A stretch of DNA of 64,000 bases from Camellia lanceoleosa (GCA_025200525.1 CM045770.1:127697429-127761428); one strand, 5' to 3'. Counted from the first letter of the stretch, positions 10,622-22,536 are shown. Numbers and translations are program-made. Notes: generated by a model from the letters alone, not told the origin.

Positions 10622-12994
10622 TGGAACAACCTCAGATCGACATCATAAACCATCAATTATCTATCGACACGCTAAACCGAATCGATAATGACCGATAAGT
10701 GAATCGGATGAACTATCAACAGCCGTCAATGAAATTGAAACCTAAATCAATAAGTTTGTCTATTGAATTGCATATTGTATCTGGACTTATGTGATTATCT
10801 GCTTGATTTATATGTTTAAATCGTTAATTGAAGGCCTTATTTGGGCCTATTTAGAAACCGCTTGATGTTTTAGAATCAAGAGAATATTTGTGTTTTAATG
10901 ATATATTTATCCTAAAAATTGATTAGGAATGATTAAATTAGATTTAAACCAATTAATTGTCAAGTTCGACTTAATTACTAATTGCCATTGTGAGTGGGCC
11001 TTTGCCTAATCTAATATTTGAGCCTAACACATCACTTTAGTCTTATACAAAACATTTCCTCAGCCTTGTGGAGAGCTACAACCCAATTATAGAGTGAGAG
11101 GGAGTAGACTTGAGCTCATCTTGCCATTGTTGAGAATTGCTAGGAGACTTGAAGTAGATTGAAGTGGACTTGTTAATCTAGCCTCCTTACCTTTAAATTG
11201 AGATTTAGGTAAGTGAAATCATCTTCTTCTTGTTGTCTTGAGCTAAGCCTTGCATGTTTCATGCATCATTGTAGAACTAAACCATGATTTTGTTCATAAT
11301 TGTCAATTGAAGTTCCATTGTTGCATGCATGTTGAATTTAGTGAGTTTGAAGTTGAATTCTTGGTGAATTGTACATGCATGTCCATGTTTATGCTATAGT
11401 CCATGTTTTCAACTTGCTTTTCAAGGAATTGAGCTCATTTGAGCATGATTTGAAGCCTAAAATTGTTTTGAATGCATGCATGTCATGTTTCAACATTGTT
11501 CTTGAAAATGGTTTGAAATTTGAGTTTAATTGAAACACCCTTGGGCCTTGATTTCTTAAATTGGCTTTTGAAACTTGTTGTTCTATGTGTTTAAAAGAGT
11601 TTTTCCAGAAAATGGGCCCAAGAGGATCGATTTTGGTATCCCAAACTTGAGTTTCGAACTCAGAACACAATTCTGGGTTTTCCAGATTTTTGAGGTCCGC
11701 TCGAGCAGGGTAAGTGCCGCTCGAGCGGGGAAATCGTGCTCCCAGCATTTTCTTTGCATTGTTTTACAGTCCGCTCGAGCGGGGTTTTTCACGCTCGAGC
11801 GGGAAAATCGAGCATCCAGTACTTTGCATTGTTCATCAGTCCGCTCGAGCGGGGAAGTTGACGCTCGAGCGGGCCCCTTTGTTTGCATGTCCGCTCGAGC
11901 GGGGAAACGAGCGCTCGAGCGGGACCCTGTTTCACTGAAAATCCTGAAATTGTTTACTATGCACATTTTTGCATCGTCATTCCATCCTAAGCATTCCTAG
12001 GCCTAGTTTAAAGCATCTTAATGAGGATTTAGGCATAGAACCACACCGAGGAAATTTAGGGATTTAATTATCATCCTTCCCAACTGTTAAACTTAGTGTG
12101 TGTTCTATTTGTTAACCGCTTAGGTTGGTTTCTCGACGCGCTTAGTCGCTATTAGCCCGTAACTCGTGAGTAACAGATGTGTAAAGATATGTTCAAAATG
12201 ATTATATTTTGAATAATGAATCGAATCGCTTATTGAACCGATATTGTTTATTGAATGAATGTATGTCCTGCTTCCTCGAATCAGGCATCCTTAGCACCTC
12301 ATGTTATTGATCGTTACAGAGCTCACGCTTCCCTTGTGGGACCATACTGCTTATCGATCGATGGCCATCATTCATGGTTCATATGTCTTTTCTTTTGGAC
12401 CTACTGCTTATAGGCTAATGGATGTACCACATATGACCGATTGATTGAAATATCGAAGATTGAAATATCGCATAATGAATTGATTTCATTATCGTAAGGA
12501 CATTCATTTATAACCTCTTACACATTATGTTATTCACGGGCTTTAGCTCACTGCTTATATATATATGTAGGTTCTCAGCAATGCATCGAGCTAGAGCGGG
12601 TTAGTCCCCGCTTTGTCAAGCCACTTATATGCCTCATCGCGAGGTTCCGAGACGCCATGCTTTGGCTTGGGGGTTTTTGTGTCCCCATCGTCTCCTCACC
12701 GCTTTTGTACCGTCGTAGATAGTTTATCGCTTTTACTGCATCAGAATCGAGGGATTAGGTTCCCGTACTGAATGTTTGTAAATGATTGTATAGACTGTAC
12801 TGTTTGAACTGTATGAATGCATAAAAATGTTTTTGACATACGATTTTCACAAATTCAATGGACACTAGTTATTTATCAGATTGGCTTCCGCCAGTTCTCG
12901 AACTCGTTTCTATTGTATTATCGTTTCAGAGGCCTTCGTAATCTTGACATCGCCGCATGTGCTAAACCCATAGGGCCGGGTTTGGGTCGTGACA
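10622..12994 (+). mobile_element. Solo chromovirus-like LTR 'I' (2373 bp) inserted in the Tat integrase
   Basis: It ends GGGTTTGGGTCGTGACA and is flanked by CAATT on both sides (10617-10621 and 12995-12999). The proposed start TGGAACAACC directly follows the left CAATT; an alternative start about 35 bp further right (also after a CAATT) is possible. The flanks read through into each other as Tat integrase coding sequence, which independently supports an insertion. Inside are eight CGCTCGAGCG-type palindromes at 11698-11930. Confidence 0.83.
11696..11932. repeat. Four tandem units of paired CGCTCGAGCG palindromes
   Basis: Four units of about 45-70 bp. Each contains two palindromic boxes (consensus CCGCTCGAGCGG) separated by roughly 7-10 bp, and the first two units are followed by 'atcgagcatccag'-like sequence. 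Seven of the eight boxes keep the perfect 10-bp palindrome CGCTCGAGCG; the first is CGCTCGAGCA. The overlapping open frames of 74-141 codons here are by-products of this repeat. Confidence 0.92.
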
Positions 12995-12999
12995 CAATT

Positions 13000-13962
13000 C
13001 CCACGCTGGTAACCTTGGATATGATACAATGCCTTCAATGTCCTCTCGTCAAACAACATCAATTCTTCAAATCTACTTTGTTGCCAAATTACCGCTATCT
13101 CGACACTCAACCATAATTTTAGCGACGATACTTCAAGCTCGATTAAGGTAACAACTTCTATCTCATAAACAAGAGAATAAGGGGTTGCTCTCAGATGTTC
13201 GATCGATGTTCTATAACCCTAGAGTGAGAATGGAAGTTTCTCCGCCACCTCAGAGGTTTCAAACCATTTTTACAAAATTCTCTTGATGTTTTTGTTTGCG
13301 TTTCAATACCCATTGGTCTCATGGCTCAGATGTTGATGACTTACTTAAAAGCCACGTTATATTTCTCAAGCAGGTCTATCACCTCTTTCTTGAAATGCGA
13401 GCCATTATCTGGATGATCTCATTGGGCACCCCCTACCCACAGATGATGTTGTTCTTGATGAACTTAACCATATACGACGCCTTTAGAACGACACAGGATT
13501 GGGCCTCCACCCATTTTGTGAAGTAGTCGACATTACCAAAATGAACTCATGCGCTTGACCCTTTGGCGGATCGCACCGATAACGCTAATTCCCGCATCGA
13601 GAAAGGCTATGGTGAAGTCATATTATAAATTTTCGATGGCGGAATGTTCATGCGATTGGCATGGATCTGAGATTTGTGGCATCGCCGTACAAAACCAATA
13701 CAGTCCTCCTCCATGGTTGACTAGTAGTAACCTTGTCTAAGGATTTTCTAGGCCAGCATTGCACCATTCATGTGAGCTCTACACTCTCCTCTGTGAATAG
13801 CCTCCATAAGGCGTCTGGATTCTTCTTTCTCAACACATTACTTATGCATTCCCGAATGACCTTCTTTGTACAACTTGCCCCGCAGATGATAAATTGGATG
13901 GCTAAACCCTTTTGTCCTTGGCATTTGCCTCTGTGGCACGCCTCTTTGTCCAGAAATTCCAA
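13000..13962 (-). pseudogene. Tat integrase: zinc-binding and catalytic core remnant
   Basis: Reading on the minus strand from about 13.83 kb downward, the zinc-binding region shows 'AIHRGECRAHMNGAMLA' and 'DCIGFVRRCHKSQ'; the last Cys of the usual HHCC pattern appears as Ser. The core follows with 'NVDYFTKWVEA' (first catalytic Asp), 'GVPNEII' and, in a shifted frame, 'DNGSHF' (second Asp). Near 13.31 kb there is a damaged 'NKNIKR' stretch where the catalytic Glu is expected, then 'ATPYSLVYE' and 'LFDERTLKALYHIQGYQRG' at the LTR I junction. Integrase would insert the cDNA into the genome; with its stops and frameshifts this copy cannot act. Confidence 0.84.
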
Positions 13963-14285
13963 ATGTCGTAATACTGGGGTTCGTGGTCTTGAACCTCATC
14001 TATCACGGCGACGGTCTCATACATCGGCAGATACTTCTATTCAATGATGATTGGGCACATCTTCACTCCAAGCTTAATGTCCACCATGGAGGATAAAGTT
14101 ACTAACGATCAAGAAATCGGTTGTTCTCTCGAGCAAATGCGGAATGTCAATTTCTCAAACCTTGAATTAACACATCCAGGCCCGATGATAAACCTTCATT
14201 TTCTTCCTTAACCCGCCAATCTCCGTTAGCTTGAGACATGACGAATTCAATCTTCGATAACATCCAAATTTTATTACCCCTAGTT
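13963..14285 (-). other. Spacer between RNase H and integrase
   Basis: Lies within the Tat polyprotein interval but I could not match it to a domain. It is probably a decayed linker between the second RNase H and the integrase zinc-binding region. Confidence 0.45.
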
Positions 14286-14950
14286 CTAGGACAACTTCCA
14301 AACCAAAGAATACACGCCAGATTCTACTTCATTGTTGGATACTTTAAACCAGAGTTTGAAGGCTAAAGGTATATGTGAATCATCGGGTGCTATGAGCAAC
14401 ACACCGATCCCATAACCATACTGATTAGATGCTCCGTCAAAGTACTTTGTCCATGGTTCCTCTTCTATCTGCAGGATGTCTTCATCTGGGATTAGATACT
14501 CCACTGCTTCATCATCTACTTTTACTAGGTGATTCGCTAGAAATTCCGCTACAGCTCTCCCTTTGATTGATTTGTGCATGACATACTTGAGGTCAAACTC
14601 AGAGAGAAGAAGCAACCAACGAGCTAGCTTACCCGTAAGTGCTGGTTTCTCAAAGAGATATTTGATGGGATCTAAGCTCGAAACTAGAATTACAGAATGA
14701 GCTAATAGGTAGTGTCTTAACTTCCTCATTGCCCAAACCAAAGCTAAGGAAGCTTTCTCGAGAGGAGTGTAGCGAGTTTCATATTCTAGCATCTTTTTGC
14801 TTAGATAATAGATGGCCTTCTCCACATTCGCTTCTAATTCTTGTGCTAGCATGCACCCCATGGTTGAATTTGTTACTGATAAATACAAGATCAGTGGTTT
14901 CCCCAGTTCTGGTGGCGACAATACAGGAGGATTCTGAAGGTACTACTTAA
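14286..14950 (-). pseudogene. Tat RNase H and second (archaeal-type) RNase H
   Basis: A 211-codon open stretch on the minus strand. Its N-terminal half has 'LILYLSVTNSTMGCMLAQE', 'KAIYYLSKKMLEYETRY' and 'LEKASLALVWAMRKLRHY', the RT-linked RNase H. This is followed by the 'GRAVAEFLANH' link and then 'WTKYFDGASNQYGYGIGVLL', the start of the additional archaeal-type RNase H typical of Tat/Ogre elements. The acidic residue of the second domain (the D in 'FDGASN') is retained. Role: removal of RNA from the RNA/DNA hybrid during reverse transcription. The second domain is cut off by a stop before its end. It is the best-preserved piece of pol here. Confidence 0.88.
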
Positions 14951-15012
14951 CCTGCTCGAAGGTGAACTGACACCAATCATCCAATTGGAATTTCTTTCCT
15001 TTCTTCAATGCA

Positions 15013-16217
15013 TCAAACAAAGGGTTCACAAGTCAAGATTAATTTTGAGATAAACCGTCTTATGAATTGCACTTTACCCAGAAAGCTGCGCACCTCATTT
15101 TCAGTCCTTGGTGGTGGCATTTCTACGATGACCTTGATTTTGGAGGGATCTACTTTAATTCCCTTTTGTGTAATTAGAAATCCCAACATTTTTCCTACAG
15201 TTACCCCGAAGGTGCTTTTCTGTGGGTTTAACCTCAGTCTATACTCCTTAATCCGCTCAAAGAATTTTTCCAGTGCGGTGTAGTGACCTCCTCGCTCTTT
15301 AGACTTGACGATCATATCGTCCACATACACCTCAACTTCCTTGTGGATCATGTCGTGCAAAATGGTGGTTGCGGCCCGCTGATATATAGCCCCAGCATTT
15401 TTCAATCCAAAAGGCATAACTTTATAACAGTATGTACCCCATGGCGTGGTGAAAACAGTTTTCTCTCGTTTTCTGCCATCGAAATCGACATATCCGTAAA
15501 ACCCACCCATGAATGAAACAAAGCATGGATAGCTGTGAAGTCTACCAGTCCATCGATGTGTGGCAATGAAAAATCATCTTTGGGACTTGCTCTATTTAGA
15601 TCTCGGAAGTCGACACAGATCCTAATTTTGCCGTCCTTCTTTGGAACCGGAACGATATTAGCCAACCAAGTCGGGTATTCAGATACCATCAAGAAACCTA
15701 CATCAATCTGTTTGCTGACCTCCTCTTTGATCTTTAATGCCTAATCTAAGCGAACTCTACGTAGTTTCGCTTGATTGGTCGGCCTCGGATTAAGAGGGAT
15801 CCGTGTCAGCAATCTCAGATCTATTCTGCATGCCTTCAGAGGACCATGCAAAACATCTTTGAAATCTTTTAATAAAGCGATTAAATGCTCGCGTTCCTCC
15901 AAAGACAACGTGGATCTGATCTGGACCAAACGGGAATCCTCTTCAGTACCCACATTAATTGAAGTGATTTCATCTGTGCAGGGCTTAACGCGCCTATCCT
16001 CTTTTTGGTCAACCAAATTATTCAAAGCTCGAGGAATTTCTTTTTCTTCGTTTAAGTCAAAATTTTGAAAATCAAGATCAGTGCAACAAACTAAAGGCAT
16101 AGAGAAGTAAGCAAACTCTACGACATTCCAATTAGTAAAGTCTGGGTCCTCTGTTACAGTTGACAAAAGAAAAACTAAAAGAAGACTTTGACAGGACTTT
16201 GGCATCCAGGTTACCAT
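15013..16217 (-). pseudogene. Tat reverse transcriptase remnant
   Basis: Three overlapping minus-strand frames (16217-15741, 15692-15402, 15510-15013) give one reverse transcriptase. The pre-finger region has 'DFKDVLHGPLKACRIDL', then come 'VPVPKKDGKIRICVDFRDLN', 'MPFGLKNAGAIYQRA' and the active site 'VYVDDMIVKS', then 'GFLITQKGIKVDPSKI' and 'RSFLGKVQFIRRFI'. The catalytic YVDD is intact, but a frameshift lies between the second and third pieces and a stop before 15741. Comparison with other Tat elements, from memory, gives close motif agreement throughout. Confidence 0.9.
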
Positions 16218-16528
16218 TCTCGGAAATACCAGACTCAGAAGAACTTGAATCTAACTCTGACTCTACAGACTCGATGGAATCGATTCGACTTTTTATCCGA
16301 TTCGAATCGCCGATAATGCCCTTTTCAAATTTCCAGATTAGGTGTGGAGCCTCGATGCATCTACAATAAGTTTAGAGAAATCCGCTCGGTTTATCCTCGA
16401 TCATTGAGATAGTAAACTATCCCCCAAGTTGTCGACTCGGCCCGACAAAGAAATTGCTAATAGGTCAGTCGGTGTTTTTCCTAACAGCTCTTCTTTTTTC
16501 AACGCTCACGCTACAGCTTCGCCTTGAC

Positions 16529-17500
16529 TCAGATAGTACTCAGGTCCACCTGCTCATTTTCCTCTTTTGGTAACTGGTGCTTGAAGAAGATCTCGAACCC
16601 AGGATAGATTGCCTTCGTCTCCTGATTAAACCAAGGCTCAGGAAATTCACAAAAGGGGAAATGTTCCCCTTGGCGAACAAAGCGTCTGTTCAAGGTTCCC
16701 CGTATTGGTTTGTGAACTAACTCATATTGTTTTCCATTCTTCTGTGCTTTAATTCTTCCTCTCAACTTAGCCCACTTCTTTTGCTAATCCTCAGCAGTAG
16801 GTTTGTATCCCAGTCCAAAAGCGTGAGGGTTGTGAATTAGCTCCTTGGTAATAACGCCTCCTTTCCTGCCACTCCTGCCTAGTCCTGATCTAGGCATATG
16901 CCCCTGTTTATTCATCATGTAGATAGACTGAGCACTCACATAGATTTCGTCAGCTTCTGCCATGATAGATTGGACTACTCGGGCTTCTGTTAGTGAGAAG
17001 CCAGAGAGGAATACATCTTCTTCGCCATATATGATTTCCAATCGGTGTGGCGCCTCGAAAGGTGGATCGACGATTATCGTATTAATCGTAGCAATCCCAC
17101 CTTTGAAGGGGTATTTTACCAACTGATGGATTGTTGATGACACAGCTTTTATCTGATGCAACCAAGGCCTTCTCAACAGTAGATTGAAGGTAGCCGGAAC
17201 ATCCATTACATGGAATTCTACCTCATGTTCGACGGGCCAATCAGATATGGCTCTTGAATGTTCCTATGACATCTCGGCTTGTATTGTCATAAGCTCGGAT
17301 GGCTTGAGTTGTGGGTGTGAAGTCAACCGGCCTCAAACATATAGCATAAGCAGTGCGCGTTTTACACACATTGATCGCCGATCCAAAGGTCTACTAACAC
17401 TCGAATCCACTTCTTTTGGCTCTCCAAAGTTACATAAGGGCAAGGGTTGTGGTTGGCACCTCAGTGGCCTCTTATCCGTGAAAGATATCACCGTGTAACA
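16529..17500 (-). pseudogene. Tat aspartic protease and protease-RT linker
   Basis: Near 17395 (minus) the frame pieces give 'LVD' followed, after a shift, by 'GSAINVC', the protease DxG active-site region; 'RAYDNT' follows. 'FNLLLRRPWLHQIKAVSSTI' (17206 downward) is the usual flap-to-end segment. The linker continues with 'RSGLGRSGRKGG', 'HAFGLGYKP' and 'EFPEPWFN', which resemble Tat linkers. The active site is frameshifted. The function would be polyprotein processing. Confidence 0.75.
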
Positions 17501-18132
17501 TCGCCGAATGTGACTAACGACACTAGTTGATCGCCAGAGTGTCGATAGGCGCTTTGGTGCGATTCATTGCCTCTAGCAATGCTTGCCTATGCTTCCGAAG
17601 CTATTATCAATCCCATTGAGATATCTCTCAATCTTCTTGAGTTGTTTCAAAACCAGTCGCCTTCATAGTCCTTCTCTCGTGTTATCAACCTCTTTGTTAG
17701 AGGATTCTCGCTGATCTGGCTCAGCAGTTTGAAGTACCGACCACTCGGTCATGTGATTGATTTCGTCCAGATACCACGATCGTCGGGGGTATTGGATTTC
17801 TACCCTTCGTCCGTGTATGCATGACTCAGATCATTATCTTTCCACCACTTTTCGGCAGTCATGGCCAAGCTTTTATCAGACTCTACTTGAAGCATGTTCA
17901 CATCACGCCCCTCAACAACATACCTTTCCTTTCCAACTATGGTTTTAGTTTCTGGCAAGGCCATCTTCCTTTGAATTTCTTCCATTCTCCCTTGCTGGAA
18001 TTGTTCTAGCACTTTTTCTGTACTAGACGTGGTCTAATTTTTTCCCTTCCTAACCCCTTTTGTCTGTTCCAGCTCATCTAGCTCTTCGTCACCAAACCAA
18101 CCATTGTTTGTTTCTGGCTAACTTGAATCCAA
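17501..18132 (-). other. Poorly preserved gag-protease junction
   Basis: The minus-strand frame 18012-17800 (70 codons) lies in the right order for the Tat gag-protease linker, but I cannot name a domain. The rest has stops in all frames. Confidence 0.4.
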
Positions 18133-19056
18133 CTAGCCTATCTGGACACTACTTGTTTGCTTTTCTTCAAAGAAGTAGAGGTTGGCTAGGTCTTCTTCTA
18201 TCTGAACTAGATCCTCTTCCAGTTCGACTAAGTCATTTAGGCCTTGTTCAGGCCAATCATTTTGATGTTGCCCTAATTGGCCTTCCCCGATAGCATTGAC
18301 ACTGAGAACATCCCGCAGAGGGACCACCGGTTTTGGCTGATCAATGGCCATAATGTATAAATCCGGGTCATACGCCGCAAGTTTAAGCCCCTTTTCTATG
18401 ACACGTATCGATAACCTTGTCTTTAATGCACTCTCCTCTTTCTCTGCTCTCGCCACAACCTTTTTGGGTTGGATTTGTAGGGCTAGATCCAACATGCACA
18501 TATCCGTGCCTTTTGAAATAACCACCTCCGATTTCGGTAGGTGGGACGAGGTAATATATATGCTTGGGTTGAAGGTAGGTGGTAGTGTTTGGATGTGGTT
18601 AATATTTCTAGGGGGAGCAACTTGGTTATGTGTAGGAAGTGAGTTGGTTGTCACATTTGGTTTAGGAGGGGCGATAACTTTGTTGTCAATGAGATTCTGA
18701 ATCTCATGACATAGACGATAGCATGAATCTGTATGATGGCCATGTTGTTGGTGGAAAGTACAATATTGGGTTGGGTCGTGTCTAGCTGGCAATGGGTCTG
18801 GGAGAGGTCAAGGATCAAGAGGCTTAAGATGCCCTTTGTCCATCAACACCTTGAGAGTGCGGGTTGGACTCATATGGAGGGGGGAAAAAGGTCTTCGGTT
18901 CCAAGGTTGACTATTTTGTGCGGTTTGTGAGTTTGTGGCAGCAGCAAAGGGATCGACCATCTTGGCCAATGATGTAGCAATGGTACTAACATCCGTGGGC
19001 ATGAATAGTTCTAGTACTAGCATTGGTACTGAGTGAATGGTTTTTTTGCAGTTCAC
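18133..19056 (-). pseudogene. Tat gag C-terminal part with zinc-knuckle-like motif
   Basis: Frame 19056-18808 has 'RPFSPLHMSPTRTLKVLMD' followed by 'KGHLKPLDP'. Frame 18792-18133 opens 'RHDPTQYCTFHQQHGHHTDS' with a following Cys, a Cys/His knuckle typical of Tat gag (C, H, H and C retained). It then runs through 'IQNLIDNKVIAPP' into a 150-residue acidic tail. The role would be nucleic-acid binding by the nucleocapsid. The two frames are offset, so a frameshift lies between 18808 and 18792. Confidence 0.82.
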
Positions 19057-19268
19057 TTGTTCTATGGATGATGCCCTTTTTCAAGGCGCCTCAATTTGAA
19101 CCCCTAACTCATGTAAGGAAGCAAATGTGGACAATGGTGCCACTATCATTTTCAGAATATGTCCGCTCGAGGTTTGGGACCACTAACTTGACTTGTTCTC
19201 TTCGTAAGGTCTCGTCATCATTCTCGCCTTTTACCCTTCATCTTGCCACAAAGTCAATGAAGGGTTCT

Positions 19269-20093
19269 TTAGGATTCGAGTGGTTGCTTCCAACTCACGA
19301 TTGTTACTTCTATCTCGAGTATTGTATGAGTATTGGTTAACAAACCCTCGCAGCTTCTCCTAATTCCGCTTTGTTGAGTCCTCCGCTTTGGCGTGCAGAT
19401 GGCCGCCACATCCGACAGGGTCCTCCCAAATAATGAGATTTTTTGTGCCCTATATAAACCCATGGGCCTTAACACATCTGAAAACAGGTGGAAATGCACA
19501 ATCAGATCCCCGCTCCCATCAAATCTATCGATGTGAGGCATTTTGAATTTTTTTGGCAACCTGATTGAGGCCTCAGTGTACCCGTCCTCAATGTCGGGAG
19601 TTGAATTGAAACCCTGGGATTTCTTCAAGGCTTTCTCAAGCCTAGAAATTTTGATCATGGCTGGATCAACTTCATTCATATCGAAGGGAATGGTTCATGT
19701 AGGAGGTTGTACCGGAGGTTTGTAAGCTGAAGTTGTTGGAAACATCTCCTGAGGATCTGGGACCTGAGGAGTTTCCAGTGGTGGAGAGAGATCAAGATTT
19801 GGCTGGGCAGCCGGGACCGGATGTACAGTAGATGCAGATGCCCCAGATGGGCGTCGCAGATCAACGATGACTTTATCCTGTGCGGCCATCTGTTGGTTGA
19901 TCGTATCCATGGTCCTTTGGATTGCTGCCATCATGGCAGCAACTTCTTCTATGTTTTGTGCTGGGTTCTGTGCCATTGTTGGACAGGATGAATTAGATGC
20001 TGGTGAGTGAACAGGAGTTTGCTGAGTGTTTGGTACTGATGCTGACTGTCTATTCCTTTTTCGTCGAGTAACCGGTGGGAGAGAAACTAACAC
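19269..20093 (-). pseudogene. Tat gag N-terminal part
   Basis: The ATG at 20093 opens 'MLVSLPPVTRRKRNRQ', followed by a Gln/Pro-rich region with 'NIEEVAAMMAAIQRTM' (predicted coiled coil). After a stop near 19695 the frame resumes at 19679 with 'NEVDPAMIKISRLEKALKKS' and 'RLPKKFKMPHIDRFDGSGD', the capsid-like core. The same core, diverged, is present in the second Tat fragment at 28500-28710. This start is the first ATG in the block and lies about 740 bp after the primer site, as expected for a Tat leader. Role: structural protein of the retroelement particle. Confidence 0.84.
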
Positions 20094-20833
20094 TGGTTGA
20101 CCGTCAACAAGATCTTGCGTTTTACAAAGCCTACGAGAACGAGTCCAAACAACTCGGGGGATATCGACTGTTTCTGAAGCTATGATGAAAAACTACCTAG
20201 CAAAAAAGAAAGAAAACATATTTTAAAAACGGACAGACTTCGCCTCAATTTCAATTAATCACAACACGAGTCAACTATGATCCCCATCAACTTTGTTCTC
20301 GATCGATTGCTCATTTGTACCATCGCTATGAACCACCCTGTATATTTCACTGTAAAAGCACATACCACATAAAAGAACCAAAACACCCCTATGAGGGGGT
20401 AGGGTTACCCTGTCCTAGATTTTGACATGATCTAGGTTGCACTATTTCAAGCAAGTGGTTTCATAACATCCTGTATGGATAGCATCCTGTCCTAATTTGA
20501 ATAGTCACTAGAGAGTACTATATGCATTAGGTCAAATAGTCACAAAGGGTACCTCAACAAGACTACCTAATATACCTCTCACACCTAATACCGAGAAGTG
20601 AAAGGAGGATCAAGTGGTACAGCGGTAATCCAAATCCAAGGGTTGTGTTTCCAACTTGACAGAGCCTATGACCGGTCAGCCTTTTGGCAAGATTTGTAGG
20701 CAAGCCTCCGGCAAACCGTCCAGGAATAACAGATGGCAAACACAGGGACTTAGGCGCACCAATGCAAATGCACTGCAAAGAACATATTTAGGTAGATAAA
20801 ATTTCACATCTTGACATTTGAGTCAAGTTCTCT
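20094..20833 (-). other. Tat 5' leader (between primer site and gag)
   Basis: Non-coding leader. It is alignable by eye to the leader of the second Tat element (29100-29815): shared blocks include the region around 20390-20410 ('cccctatgagggggtagggt') and the equivalent at 29399-29415. Confidence 0.7.
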
Positions 20834-20852
20834 ATTTCCTACAGAGTCACCA
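20834..20852 (-). other. Primer-binding site of Tat element
   Basis: The minus strand reads TGGTGACTCTGTAGGAAAT, 13 bases after the LTR end. It resembles the tRNA-Arg-type primer site reported for Ogre elements (TGGCGACTC...). The second element has a diverged copy, TGGCAATTCTGTTG, in the same place. Confidence 0.6.
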
Positions 20853-22008
20853 GAACCAGAGTTTCTGCCAAGCCCCTTTTGGAAGAATGAAATAGCCTTA
20901 CAGTTCGGACTCCACTTGTGTTGGTTCTGATTCTGATTTCACAAGTGCAATGTGAAACAATGGAAACACAAAAAGAGTCCAAATCTGCAATTTCTTTTGG
21001 AAAATTGATGTTTGAATCAAATGCCAAAAATGGACTGCTTTGCCAGATTTAAGAGTCACCACTTAAATATTTATTTTTGGGAAATTTAGGAAACTCATGA
21101 CTCGTGTCAAAGGCCATTAGTCCGTCGTTACCAAAGTGTCTTGGTTCGGGAACTTAGGTATGAGAGAGAAAGGTCAATAATTGAACACCCCACTCACCCG
21201 ATCAAAGATCGGCCTCTACTAATCATGATGTGGTTGTTATGTACAGTATATGCTCTTGTTCTATATGTAACATACAAGTATAGACTAATTTCATGAAAAG
21301 TTGGAACGTTTGATTTCATGTTTGTTTTGAAAAAAATGTTTTGAATATGTATCACTGAAAATGGTGATCTCATATATACATGAATCAAAGTATCCTAATT
21401 CAAGTGATTAGCCTTCATCCACAGGCATTCAAACAGGTATATCAAATAAGCAGTTAGCCTCATGAGAGTATGTTTTGATATGACAGCATTCACACTTATG
21501 CAATATGTTAAAGCAAAAATGCTTACCTTAATGTCCGAAGGCGAGTCCAAAAAGAAAAAAAATAGTTAGAAAAAAATGCATGATCCTAATTTAATGACTA
21601 ATATAACACATGCAACGTGCAATTAAGGTTTGGCTACTAGTATGGCATGTGAGTCAATTCAAGGCATGTGATAGCACATGTATGCAAGTAAGGAGTTTGA
21701 ATTTGACATTTGAATAATATAATGAGCCGAACTTTTATGCATGTAAACGAATGGATGCAAATCATGGAAAATACTAATTCAACATGATGTCCCTAATCTA
21801 ACCATCATAAGTAGTGAAATAAAAGGGAGAAAGAATGGGGGTTAGAAGACATACAACTTATTACATATTTGTCCTCGCGAAGGAGGGTCAAAATGTCCAA
21901 ATGTCCGAATAAATAATTATTACAAAGCCGAATGACTAATAAATGAAAAGGGGTTGTCTAATTTATTACAATAATAATATGCAATGATTGCTCGATGCTC
22001 CTCAGGAA

Positions 22009-22536
22009 TTATTCCGTCTGTCTTGCTGGGATTTGTTCTGTTTCACCCCTAGTTACTGCTTTCGAAAAGTGTATTGTTTTGCAATTTATTGGAGCCTTGC
22101 CGACCTCGAAATGCGACTCAGTCGAGCCCCAAATAAATCCAATACTTTGTTTTCTTGTAGAAATCTGTTTTTTGTACCTGAGGTGAAACAGTACAGGCAG
22201 AGTATTACTAGCCATGTTTGTCCTTTTTTTTTTTTTACCCTTCTCTATCATAAAAATACTCAAGAGCGGGTTGGAATCATCTCCAAAACCATCAATTATC
22301 AAGTTGATTGCTTCATGTTCTCGGATACAATTTGGACAATGATCAATAAATGCAATGAATAAACAACCACCCTCCCTTCTATCATGAAGTGAATTCAAGA
22401 AGGGAAGTAGAGATGCTTCAAGGTTCATCAAAATATCATGAATTGATGTAAGACAAGCCTTGACACAATAGACTCGGTATAACGTCCGACCGAGTCCAAT
22501 TAATCTTGTTAATTCTTGATGTCGGTTGTAATCCAA
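22009..22536 (-). CDS. Open frame of unknown meaning inside LTR F
   Basis: 175 codons from an ATG, in sense with the LTR. I do not recognise any domain. Pieces such as 'MNLEASLLPFLNSLHDRREG' and 'HEAINLIIDGFGDD' have counterparts in LTR C at 50610-50790 ('NLEAF', 'SLHDRREG', 'HQAINLLIDGFGND'), but there the frame is broken by a stop and a shift, and in LTR D by several stops. It could be a relic of a captured or LTR-encoded protein, or simply a chance open frame in homologous DNA. I lean to the latter. Confidence 0.22.
   Translation of the reverse strand: MDYNRHQELTRLIGLGRTLYRVYCVKACLTSIHDILMNLEASLLPFLNSLHDRREGGCLFIAFIDHCPNCIREHEAINLIIDGFGDDSNPLLSIFMIEKGKKKKRTNMASNTLPVLFHLRYKKQISTRKQSIGFIWGSTESHFEVGKAPINCKTIHFSKAVTRGETEQIPARQTE

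Noticed and set aside
11575..12000. 141-codon and overlapping frames on both strands in LTR I
   Set aside because: Open because the CTCGAGCGGG repeats lack stops in several frames; the peptides are repeat translations.
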